From contig NW_003123903.1 of NCBI RefSeq assembly GCF_000003605.2, forward strand, positions 954,758 to 985,280: a DNA stretch of 30,523 nt. Direction: 5' to 3'. The position numbers and the translations under genes are program-made. This DNA is from Saccoglossus kowalevskii (taxonomy: Eukaryota > Hemichordata > Enteropneusta > Harrimaniidae). Positions within the stretch are counted from its first letter, which is position 1, and each line of letters opens with the position of its first letter. Shown piece after piece: positions 12,840-22,240 of this stretch. Below the pieces are notes generated by a model. That model was not told the DNA's origin. It searched no databases and was given only the letters and a program-made list of their open reading frames with translations.

Positions 12840-14567
12840 CTATGATGTGATATAAGACAGCACAATTCTATGATGTGATATCAGACAGCACAATTCTATG
12901 ATGTGATATCAGACAGCACAATTCTATGACGTGATATAACACAGCACAATTCTATGACGTGATACAAGACAGCACAATTCTATGATGTGATATAAGACAG
13001 CACAATTCTATGATGTGATATAAGACAGCACAATTCTATGACATGATATAAAACAGCACAATTCTATGATGTGATATAAGACAGCACAATTCTATGATGT
13101 GATATAAGACAGCACAATTCTATGACGTGATATAAGACAGCACAATTCTATGACGTGATATAAGACAGCACAATTCTATGATGTGATATAAGACAGCACA
13201 ATTCTATGATGTGATATAAGACAGCACAATTCTATGATGTGATATAAGACAGCACAATTCTATGATGTGATATAAGACAGCACAATTCTATGATGTGATA
13301 TAAGACAGCACAATTCTATGATGTGATATCAGACAGCACAATTCTATGATGTGATATAAGACAGCACCATTCTATGACATGATATAAGACAGCACAATTC
13401 TATGATGTGATTATAAGACAGCACAATTCTATGACGTGATATAAGACAGCACCATTCTATGACGTGATATAAGACAGCACAATTCTATGATGTGATTATA
13501 AGACACCACAATTCTATGACATGATATAAGACAGCACAATTCTATGATGTGATATAAGACAGCACAATTCTATGATGTGATATAAGACAGCACAATTCTA
13601 TGATGTGATATAAGACAGCACAATTCTATGATGTGATATAAGACAGCACAATTCTATGATGTGATATAAGACAGCACAATTCTATGATGTGATATAAGAC
13701 AGCACAATTCTATGATGTGATATAAGACAGCACAATTCTATGATGTGATATAAGACAGCACAATTCTATGACGTGATATAAGACAGCACAATTCTATGAT
13801 GTGATATAAGACAGCACATGCAATTCTATGATGTGATATAAGACAGCACAATTCTATGATGTGATATAAGACAGCACAATTCTATGATGTGATATCAGAC
13901 AGCACAATTCTATGATGTGATATCAGACAGCACAATTCTATGACGTGATATAACACAGCACAATTCTATGACGTGATACAAGACAGCACAATTCTATGAT
14001 GTGATATAAGACAGCACAATTCTATGATGTGATATAAGACAGCACAATTCTATGACATTGATATAAAACAGCACAATTCTATGATGTGATATAAGACAGC
14101 ACAATTCTATGATGTGATATAAGACAGCACAATTCTATGACGTGATATAAGACAGCACAATTCTATGACGTGATATAAGACAGCACAATTTTATGATGTG
14201 ATATAAGACAGCACAATTCTATGATGTGATATAAGACAGCACAATTCTATGATGTGATATAAGACAGCACAATTCTATGATGTGATATAAGACAGCACAA
14301 TTTTATGATGTGATATAAGACAGCACAATTCTATGATGTGATATCAGACAGCACAATTCTATGATGTGATATAAGACAGCACCATTCTATGACATGATAT
14401 AAGACAGCACAATTCTATGATGTGATTATAAGACAGCACAATTCTATGACGTGATATAAGACAGCACCATTCTATGACGTGATATAAGACAGCACAATTC
14501 TATGATGTGATTATAAGACACCACAATTCTATGACATGATATAAGACAGCACAATTCTATGATGTGA
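12840..14567 (+). repeat. 1014-bp higher-order repeat, about 1.7 copies
   Basis: Rare variant markers recur at a fixed distance. GATACAAG, seen only twice in the array, lies at 12961 and 13975 (1014 bp apart). The GACACCAC unit lies at 13502 and 14517 (1015 bp apart). The one extra base is explained by a GACATTGATA insertion near 14053 in the second copy. The variant order between the markers is the same, with a few CAATTTTATG substitutions in copy 2. The period corresponds to about 36 units. The second copy is cut off by the gap. Confidence 0.8.
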
Positions 14568-14617
14568 NNNNNNNNNNNNNNNNNNNNNNNNNNNNNNNNN
14601 NNNNNNNNNNNNNNNNN
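14568..14617. other. Assembly gap of 50 N
   Basis: Fifty unknown bases separate the satellite from non-repetitive DNA. A run of exactly 50 is usually a placeholder and not a measured length, so the satellite may continue for an unknown distance here, and the two flanks may not be truly adjacent. Confidence 0.98.
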
Positions 14618-15468
14618 AATTAATATGAGTTGTTACAGGTATGCTGAATGATGGATCCAGCTCTGACGTGCCCAATCAAATCATTCAATTAAAGTAAGGT
14701 CATATACATCTTCTTATAAACACGATCACACACAAGTTTCAGCCATGGATGATCAGCTTCTTCAAAACCAAGCAAATTGGACGATGTATTAATGCTGGCC
14801 CACTTTTCTCAAGTCTAGTATTTTTTTTTTGTGAGGACCAGTGAAAATATTTGTTATGAATTCCATCATTTAAGCACAAAGTAATCATAATTTTGACAAT
14901 CACTGTCAGTACATGTCTGTATAATGGTTAAAAGGGAATGATCAGAACAAAAACAGATGAACATACATTTATACTTCAGTCTATGTTCTTCAAACCCAAT
15001 CTGTGATTCGTGTGATTCCTGAAAACAACCAAAATTTTTAATTTACAAGTTCAGTGCCGAGAAGATTTTTCTAGTCAGTATTGAACCCTGCTAGCCTATA
15101 TTTCAAATGCATCCACCACCAATTTAAAAATGAAAAAAAATTATACATAAACACCCAGCAATAAAATAAAAAATATTTTATTTTTCAAAATGGTTGAATA
15201 TTTAATGATTTGTTCAGCATAAGAAGGATCAGCTGAAGATGTGCGCGAGAGTATAAATAATAAATATTATAAAAATGGTTACAACTTTATAAACAGGTAC
15301 TTGGCACTTATGGAATATACCTAATAAAAAAAGGAGTTTTTCAATCAACTTCAAGTGCAAAACTGACACCTTTGGGAATTGAGTATGTGTTGCCAAGGAC
15401 ACAATCATAAATATCTCCATCTTTTCATCTCTTGAAATTTTAACAGCATGGTTAGAACTATTATTTAT
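14618..15468. other. AT-rich single-copy spacer, no gene seen
   Basis: I see no gene, exon with supporting splice sites, or repeat here. The stretch has short poly-A and poly-T runs (for example near 14820 and 15133). A minus-strand open frame of 63 codons at 15229-15420 has a hydrophobic, AT-driven composition and no recognisable motif. Confidence 0.5.
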
Positions 15469-15627
15469 TTAAATCGGGGAGTCGTCACCTGGGCATGCTC
15501 AGATGGCCATAGAGTGTCATTGTTCACAAACAAGCGTCTACCCATGAGCATTTGCGTTTTTAGTGTTGTTATCATCGGTTGGGACTCAATTCCTGCTCAT
15601 GTGCAGGTGACAACCCTCCCACTTTAA
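15469..15627 (+). mobile_element. TTAA-flanked MITE, family A, copy 1
   Basis: This 159-bp element is bounded by TTAA at both ends. Its ends are imperfect inverted repeats: the left starts TTAAATCGGGGAGTCGTCACC and the right end, read on the minus strand, starts TTAAAGTGGGAGGGTTGTCA. The match extends through CACCTG and CATG. The reverse complement of this element is found at 19831-19988. It has no coding capacity. TTAA flanks are typical of piggyBac-type target sites, but the termini do not start with the usual CCC of that group, and TTAAA may instead be part of the inverted repeat. I therefore leave the superfamily open. Confidence 0.75.
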
Positions 15628-16613
15628 TATGTACTAACAAAAATAAGAAGTTTAAATAATTTAATGTTTTGTAAAACTTTTACATAACTGAGCTGTACAA
15701 TTTCCACTGATGTTATGATGGCTAATCTTTTTATTGTATTTTAACGTTCTTTATTTATTATTTTATTTTGTAAGCAGATTGTATTAATTTCTGGTGGATA
15801 AGTGCATAGGGAAGCAGGTGTGCAGCGGAAGGCACACATTGGTAAGTGATGCCATGGATGAGTTGGGGCATGTTACGGTTGACTGCAATGTAGCGATTGC
15901 CTCTATGATGTCAGATTTAAAATAAGATCAAGGTAACATGTACTGTTCCACGATAAAAAAAAAAAATAGAAAAAAAAGCTACAAGACTTTTTAGACTGAC
16001 AGTTGTCATGGTAATCTGAAACTCTTAATGCATCAGGCAGATGGGGTGTGATAAAATGTGAATAGCATTATTTCTGTCTTCGTCCTCAGAGACTTGCATT
16101 TCGTGTATTGGAATATTGCTAGACTAATTATGCAGACATCCTTTTAATTTACAGCGAGGCAAAATTTTTAAAAGAAATTTAATGAATTAGTAATGCGAAA
16201 TATTTGGGAAAACATTTTTCATAACAAATAGGAAATACTTCTTCATGACTGAAACCTGCCTTCTAATGTTGTTGAAAATGATATTGATAGTTGATGCAGT
16301 TTGACCAACAAACTGACCAAGTCAACAGTTCTATCAAAATGACTCACAAACTTCATAATAGTTAATCCTTACACCGTAGTGTTATTTTGGCTGACTCACA
16401 TGTGAATACAAAACCTAATTACATCATGTATCACAGTCATACAGTATGAAAATATACAGTCATGATGAATCATAACAGTCAATCACTATGCACCAAAAAC
16501 TGCTCAATTTTCAACAATACTTTTATCATAATTTGTGGCAATTAGCTAAAACCATTTTATACTATTTTTTTATATATTTATTGTAGCACATAAATATAAA
16601 ATACATAAATATG
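15628..16613. other. AT-rich spacer with one possible small exon
   Basis: No gene can be supported. The only ordered signal is a possible splice-site pair around 15778-15841, listed separately. The rest is AT-rich, with an A-rich run near 15953-15977. Confidence 0.45.
15778..15841 (+). other. Possible 64-bp non-coding exon
   Basis: A pyrimidine-rich tract ending TTTTGTAAGCAG (AG at 15776-15777) is followed 64 bp later by a textbook donor, ATTG|GTAAGTGA (GT at 15842). All three forward frames between the two sites contain a stop, so this could only be an untranslated or lncRNA exon. Splice-like pairs also arise by chance in AT-rich DNA, so this is weak evidence. Confidence 0.2.
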
Positions 16614-16616
16614 AAA

Positions 16617-16647
<31 letters not shown>

Positions 16648-16649
16648 AA
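16614..16649 (+). repeat. (AAAT)n microsatellite
   Basis: A perfect run of about nine AAAT tetranucleotides, preceded by imperfect AT-rich versions of the same motif. Confidence 0.95.
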
Positions 16650-16721
16650 GAACTGAGGTATAATGTTGCTACATAAAGAAAGCTTTTCTCCATTAATGAA
16701 AAAAATTTACTGAGGTTAACG

Positions 16722-16925
16722 TTGAATCCCAAACAGAGATACTTTGGAGACAGAACATTTATATCAAGAGAAGATCTCCTAGATCCTCCCAGAGTGTATC
16801 CTAGAAACGGCCAGAAATTCTACAGTCATGATACAAGTAGAGTATACAGTTTCTTTTTCAGATCTTCAAAAGATAATTTTTGGTTTGTGCTGGCACAGAC
16901 CTGGTTTGTAAAGACACACCCCTGA
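16722..16925 (+). other. Unassigned open frame with protein-like composition
   Basis: The frame from 16722 begins with TTG, not ATG, and runs to a TGA after the proline codon at about 16920. Unlike most frames here, its first 45 residues are polar and mixed, including DRTFISREDLLDPPRV and GQKFYSHDTSR, with low AT bias. The frame is open upstream without a clear start. CCCAAACAG at 16728-16736 could serve as a splice acceptor, and a weak donor (CTG|GTTTGT) lies near 16902. I recognise no family. It could be an exon of an unseen gene, a decayed coding relic or chance. Confidence 0.15.
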
Positions 16926-16962
16926 GCTTGATGGAATTTCAGGATTCACACCTGTTTGAGTT

Positions 16963-17040
16963 AACCAATCAGATTGCATTAATTTTGACCATTCACATGC
17001 TCCTTTTTTAGCCAATCAATGTAATTCTATTAGCCAATCA
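16963..17040 (+). promoter_or_regulatory. Cluster of three CCAAT boxes
   Basis: CCAATCA occurs three times on the same strand within 80 bp, with CCAAT at 16965, 17012 and 17034. The last two are embedded in the same TTAGCCAATCA context. NF-Y binds CCAAT in animal promoters and enhancers, often at repeated sites. No transcript start or gene can be placed beside it, so a regulatory role is inference. An alternative is that the two TTAGCCAATCA sites are a short tandem duplication. Confidence 0.3.
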
Positions 17041-19830
17041 GTGCTATCTTGCATAGCGTCTGAGGAGATTTATGACAAAGAAATATCATGAAAGTGACTC
17101 ATTGCCTGGATCACTTTCAGTTTTCTCTGCTACAGAATTTTGAATGTTTCCAGAATCATAAATGGTCTTACAACGACAAAGCAATCAAATTAATATATTT
17201 AAAGGTAATTTATGGTTTATGATAGACTTGCATACAGTCAATTGTTTATTTGTTATGTTTTCTCAATAAAATAAAATGTTGTGGGAGTGTAAATGATGAA
17301 AGTCGGGTCACCGACTTAAATTTTGTGTAAATGAATTATTACTTACAGTTATATCCAAAACATTTCTGACCTTAATGTTGAAACGATAATTATAATCATA
17401 TTAACAGTTTTGAAAATTATTAATGAATACTATCAACACATCCATTTCTATCGTTTTCATAAATATTTTTTAATTGCTATGCCAGTTGAATCTAATCAAA
17501 CAACGTCATTTGAAAATGTTACAATGTTTCAATTGCATCCACCAATAGAAACCTGTTGTTTCAGTTTAAATTGTGAAACGTATAAATATTTACAGAAAAA
17601 AAGGAAAGGAAATGGGTTTTTGTTGTGTTGATAGTATGATTTTGTTCACATTACATTTTAAATAAATTTTTTTGTCTAAAAAATTTAAACAAAACATTTA
17701 TCATTATTCTGATTTGCCAAAATTACCGCTTGAAAATTGGAAAATCGGGAGTTGTCACTTTTTTGTTTTTTAACTAATTTTTTTAGGATGCTGCTGAGGC
17801 AAAATTATTTTGATTAACAAATTTTGTTATTTTGTGAAATTTTCTTTTGTGTTATTTAGTTTTCTAAATTCTATCGGCAGAATTTCTTCAAATATAACTG
17901 TCTCTCTCCCGAAAATTCCTCCTCGAAAAGATTCTCTGATGATAAATCATTTTTTAAGCAAGTTTCTATGGCCAGCAGCATTATTGGGATTATGAGGTAC
18001 TGTGATTTGTAGTTGCTGCAAACTGATTTCTGTGATTTCTTCTTACTATCTGCCACTTTACTCCAGTGTTACGTCATGTGATTACTATTTTGTAGATCTC
18101 TGGTATCATCTATCACTAAAACCCGATTAATCCGTTGCAGAGCAGAAAAATATTTAATCATGTAATTCTGTGGGTCTTATCTGCTAGCTATATGCTCTGC
18201 ACTGATCAACAATGCCATCATCCAATAACAAAAATTACTCATGCAATTTTTTTACAAAATGCAAACGTCAGTTTTTGCTTGAAATGGAAATTTTCTGTTC
18301 ACAAAAAATGCATGTGGGTTATCTGTTTTCAAAAGTCAATGTGAGCTCCTATTTTTTTTATTTTAAAGTACATGTTATCATAAAAATTGTGCTTTTATTG
18401 TTATTTTATTAAATATTTTGTTTTTAATTTAAAATTTATACATAAAAACAATCCGTGACTGGTGCATGTCTAACTGTGGCACACAATCACCTATGAGTAA
18501 TTAACTGTTTAAGTGTTTTTTTTTATGCAAAACAACTTTGACCATTTTTTCTGCATATGGCATTCATGATAATATGATGTTATATTTTATCTAATCGTCA
18601 AAGTTAATTCATGGGTGTGATTTATGCCTGTACCTAGCAGCAAAACATATAAAGGAACGAGTTCATTGGACTATTCTGAACTAGTATAGTTTATCGTTTA
18701 ATAGACCTAATACAACAGTGCATCCATTAAGATATGTATCTCGCTAATGTCTTCCTGAAACGAAACAAGATAAGAAAATTATTGTAAACTGATAAAAAAC
18801 TTATATCAATTAAAAACAAGATAGGAACGTGGCCCGTGCAGAATACGTAATGGCAAATAGACATCACGTGCGTATAAAATCGTCTAATGCAGTTGTATGT
18901 AGTTATAGCTCGGGACGAATGAAAAAAAAAAGTGATTTAAGAGTTGTAATAGACTTTCTGTATTTGGAATTATAGAGTGAATCAATAACTCAGAAGTAGG
19001 TTTTGATCTGATTCGTGTGTATTTCCCTGATCGGTATGGCTTTGTAGTGATACAAGATAGGTTACATACACACTCGGGTATTCATCACTATGTAACATTT
19101 TTCACGGATTCTGTGTGTACAATCTATCAATAAGAAATATAACTCCATTGTGATTTACTACGAATACAACCAGTTCCTTCCAATGTTTTGTGCAATAAAT
19201 TGTCTGCCTACTGCTTTATCAATCGAACCATGGTGGACATACACTATGCATTGAAGTCAGCTTAGGCATGTTACAATGAATGGCAGAAACCTGGGGATGT
19301 TATCAATATTTTTAATATAAACTTTTATAAATTAAAATAGCTGTTTCAAGTTGATCAATCCATAAAGAAATAATGAGAAATAATCAATATTAATGAGTTA
19401 GTTCAATGTCATCGAATCAGCAAGCATTTCATTTTGAATAGGTGCATGAAGACGTGTGTATAGAGAATGTTGAGCTCTTGAGCCAATTACTAATAAACAT
19501 TTAAATTTGAATTTAAAAATTTATCCTCAGCTTTGTGTTTTTTACTTCTTTTTAACTTATTCACAATATATAATAAAATAATTTTTTCAAATATGTTTTT
19601 ATTTATACTGGAGTCAATAAACCCCAAATATTTATAGTGATGAAAAAATATTTATGAACACACCTGTTTTTATTTGAAATTAATCTCATTCAGAAATTCC
19701 TCTAATCTGTGAATTGTTTATTCATCAATCTGATGCCTAGGCTATGCCGATTTATGATTGGTCAACACGCCGTGATCAACTGTATGACATCACTATATGA
19801 TCTCTCATACAGTGTTGCAGTTTATAAATG
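17041..19830. other. AT-rich spacer, no gene seen
   Basis: This 2.8-kb stretch holds scattered short open frames, all rich in Phe, Ile, Leu and Lys and without motifs. There is a small perfect hairpin at 17300-17317 (AAGTCGG, loop GTCA, CCGACTT), and a CACGTG six-mer at 18865-18870 is followed at once by TATAAAA at 18873-18879. The latter could be a core promoter, but no gene follows. Confidence 0.45.
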
Positions 19831-19988
19831 TTAAACTGGGAGGGTGGTCACCTGCGCGGGAATTGAGTCCCTACCAACGATAACAACACCCCCTAAAAAT
19901 GCAAAGACTCATGGTAGACACTTGTTTGTAAACAATGGCACACTATGGCCATCTGACCCATGCGCAGGCGAAGACTCCCCCACTTTAA
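19831..19988 (-). mobile_element. TTAA-flanked MITE, family A, copy 2 (inverted)
   Basis: This 158-bp element is the reverse complement of the copy at 15469-15627, at roughly three-quarters identity by eye. It begins TTAAACTGGGAGGGTGGTCA and ends CTCCCCCACTTTAA, so TTAA flanks both sides and the termini are inverted repeats of about 23 bp beyond the TTAA. Shared interior blocks include GGGAATTGAGTCCCTA and TGGCCATCTGA. It is non-autonomous: no open frame or transposase fragment is inside. Confidence 0.78.
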
Positions 19989-20305
19989 TGTTTAACCCAA
20001 ATTAGATCAGTTTCTGTGTGCATGTCAGTTCCAAAAGCTACACAGTGGTGTGAAAAAGTCAGATATAAATAAATAGTTTAAGATTTATTTAAGATTATAT
20101 GGTAACATTTAAATTATCTATCATAGCATTGGTCTAAAGTTTATCAAGCTTTGATGCAAGCAACCACCTGTTGATTTTTTCCTATCCAGGTTATACCATT
20201 TGGGAGTGAGAATGGATAGGTATAATGTGTCTTTACTTCTTGATCCTAAAATGTGGTATCAGCGTCAACCAATTTAAAAGTAATTTTTCTATAAAACTTG
20301 TATGT

Positions 20306-20411
20306 GATCTAACCACCAGCACTACCTACTCCCTACCAACCAATCATCTTACCCTCGCCACACACCCACCACCGATAGCCACCACCCCCCTCACAACTCA
20401 AACTCAACTAC
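20306..20411 (+). other. G-poor, C-rich strand-asymmetric stretch
   Basis: About 100 bases of AACCACCAGCACTACC-type sequence contain almost no G on the plus strand. On the minus strand this gives GGGGGGTGGTGG and other closely spaced G runs. Such DNA can form i-motif or G-quadruplex-like structures. The apparent 64-codon open frame over it (20225-20419) is a by-product of the missing stop codons in C-rich DNA. Confidence 0.5.
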
Positions 20412-20719
20412 CAAAATAAGAGTTTTCTAATGACGACCAGAAGTCTGTCAACCAATCCATCACTAAGAGTTGAGTTAGCTAATAAGCAGCCGCTGCTGAG
20501 ATTATTAATCGCTTCATACTTGGTATTGCCACCAAAATATTAATTATGTAAACGACTCGCTACCCAACGTAATTATCTGCTCATCTAAATTATGAGGAAT
20601 CTATCATTTCCTGCCTTTCTCTGGTGTCTACTTAATTGGGGGTGTGTCCTTGCAATCAAGGACAAAGTAGAAGTATAATTGTGTTATCCTGGTAATAGTC
20701 ACAGCATTGCCACACTCTA

Positions 20720-20730
20720 CCCCCCCCCCC
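20720..20730 (+). repeat. Poly-C tract
   Basis: Eleven consecutive C bases. Such tracts are prone to slippage and sequencing error. Confidence 0.9.
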
Positions 20731-20780
20731 ATTCTATTCCAGCTATACTTTCCTTCGTTGTGGTAAACTGATCTTCTCTG

Positions 20781-20914
20781 TATTTCCCATCAAGTGCCAA
20801 TTTGCAAGATCTGATCACATTTAACGTTCAATACTTCTTCTTCTTTGTATTTCCCATCAAGTGCCAATCCCTGAGATCTGATCACATTTAACATTCAATG
20901 CTTCTTCTTCAGCA
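20781..20914 (+). repeat. 67-bp tandem duplication
   Basis: Two adjacent copies (20781-20847 and 20848-20914) share TATTTCCCATCAAGTGCCAA, then AGATCTGATCACATTTAAC, then TTCAAT(A/G)CTTCTTCTTC. They differ at a few positions. No coding or regulatory role can be assigned. Confidence 0.88.
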
Positions 20915-21085
20915 AAAATGTCAATTTTTTTTTTTTAAATGTATACGCACTAGACGTACATTGCTTTATTTCTATAGTTCAATCAGTACTATGAGAAGTA
21001 TGGTAATCCATGATAGAGGCTACACAACTCTATTGATTTTATTAAATATTTTAAAGTGTACTCATCACATTTAACTGCAAAATCG

Positions 21086-21104
21086 TTTTTTTTTTTTTTT
21101 TTTT
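21086..21104 (+). repeat. Poly-T tract
   Basis: Nineteen consecutive T bases followed by CAG. This looks like a splice acceptor tract, but no exon can be supported downstream. Confidence 0.85.
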
Positions 21105-21248
21105 CAGTATCAGCTTTTATCGATAATGCACGCAATTCAACATATAAGCCTGAACAAAATCAACGTTTGTTGCTTTATCGCTGTGTTGGTTGAAATAACT
21201 TAATTTTGCTCTACTTATATATTTACTCTGATATGTATGTGTACATAC

Positions 21249-21330
21249 CGTAAAAACTAGATTAATTTGCGGTCCCTATTAATTTTCGGTCCCTATTAAT
21301 TCACGCACCCATTTTATTTTCGAACGCTAA
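21249..21330 (+). repeat. Possible MITE end fragment
   Basis: The stretch begins TACCGTAAAAACTAGATTAA, which resembles the termini of the MITE at 22241-22444, and contains a short direct duplication (CGGTCCCTATTAATT, twice). No matching inverted end is found nearby, so this may be a solo or truncated terminus. Confidence 0.25.
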
Positions 21331-21364
21331 TTTTTAAATTTACTAAGAGTCAATTAAAAAGATA

Positions 21365-21765
21365 TTTAGGCCAGACTTATATTATCCCTTGTTTCGCGAA
21401 CCCGCCGAATGAACAGGAGCCGAAAATGAAATAAAAATATAATTTTATTTCAGCGAAATTTCTCGCGCCCGCCGACTTGTAAGCGCAAAAAAATGCTAAA
21501 AAAATATTTTTTTTATCTTCATTTTTTTACTGCCCGCCGCATAACAAATCCAAGTTGCATTTTCGTGGGAGTATCATGATCAAAGTACGAAAGTCTCGTG
21601 CAGATGAGAAACAAGGTTATACATGGAATAAAATTTGATTTCATTTCTTCTCTCCGATCAATGATCTCACTTACAATTCTTTGAGAATCACACAAATCTA
21701 ATGGAAAAAAAAAAATCCCTTATAAAAACTCGCGAAACAAGGAATAAAAAAAGTCAGGCCTAAAA
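21365..21765 (+). mobile_element. TA-flanked MITE, family B (~401 bp)
   Basis: The left end reads TTTAGGCCAGACTT, and further in CCCTTGTTTCGCGA. The right end, read on the minus strand, reads TTTTAGGCCTGACTT, and further in TCCTTGTTTCGCGA. This makes an inverted repeat of about 36 bp with only a few mismatches. TA dinucleotides flank both ends (21363-21364 and 21766-21767), as expected for Tc1/mariner-type insertion. The interior has three copies of CCCGCCG (21401, 21468, 21533), which may be subterminal transposase-binding repeats. There is no open frame, so the element is non-autonomous. Confidence 0.78.
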
Positions 21766-22240
21766 TACAAATACAAAGTCAAGATTTACTACATGTGTAC
21801 CTCATCAAGTGATGGTAGTTCCCATCTAAACAACTAACGTTAAAACTAACTAAAATTAGTGCAACTACATGTCATTGGTCCCTTACATGTAGCGATATAA
21901 ACGCATTCAGCAATTTATTTTACACTAAATGGGAATATGCACAAGATACTGATCGTCGTCTTTTTATCTAAAATCTACATAATTTACACTGAGGTCAACA
22001 AGCCCATGTTTATACTTTATATAAAACATAAATGTGCAATTGTTTTCATTTTGAAATCAGTCTCGTTTTTGTTAAACTCTAAAACAGACCTGTGCATGGA
22101 TTAATCTGCCAATACATAATGCATAATTTTTTTTTATGTTATTTGTACGTGTATTACTTTTTAGTTTTTGTTACCTTCATTTATTGCTAACTATTGATAG
22201 AAAAATGTTCTCTCTATTTTAAAAGATGCTAAAGAAAATA

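Larger units (their letters stand above)
1..14567. repeat. 28-bp satellite array, about 520 copies
   Basis: The whole stretch is a head-to-tail tandem repeat with a 28-bp unit. Each unit begins ACAATTCTATGA, continues with a variable CpG-derived dinucleotide, and ends TGATATAAGACAGC. Dividing the length by 28 gives about 520 copies. Many units are 29 bp because of an extra T (GATTATAAG instead of GATATAAG). Common single-base variants are GACGGC, ATCAGAC, AACACAGC, AAAACAGC and CACCATTC. The unit is about one third G+C. It cannot encode a long protein: 28 is not a multiple of three, so stops within TGA, TAA and (minus strand) TAG enter every frame within 84 bp. The array starts before the window and ends at an assembly gap, so neither edge is visible. 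Such arrays are typical of heterochromatin or pericentromeric, subtelomeric or interspersed satellite DNA; the location cannot be told from this sequence. Confidence 0.98.

Noticed and set aside
1-14567. CRISPR array
   Set aside because: The units are contiguous 28-bp tandem repeats with no unique spacers, in animal-type DNA without cas genes.
1-14567. Protein-coding tandem-repeat gene
   Set aside because: A 28-bp unit shifts the frame at each copy, and stops occur in all frames on both strands within about 84 bp.
17871-18056. Overlapping 61-codon frames on both strands
   Set aside because: They are mutual shadows in AT-rich DNA with no recognisable domain.
18865-18879. Core promoter with E-box and TATAAAA
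   Set aside because: The two motifs are adjacent, but no exon or open frame follows, and TATAAAA is common in AT-rich DNA. Mentioned only within the spacer entry.
20225-20419. 64-codon Thr/Pro-rich protein
   Set aside because: The Thr/Pro/Leu content is a direct product of the G-free C-rich stretch.
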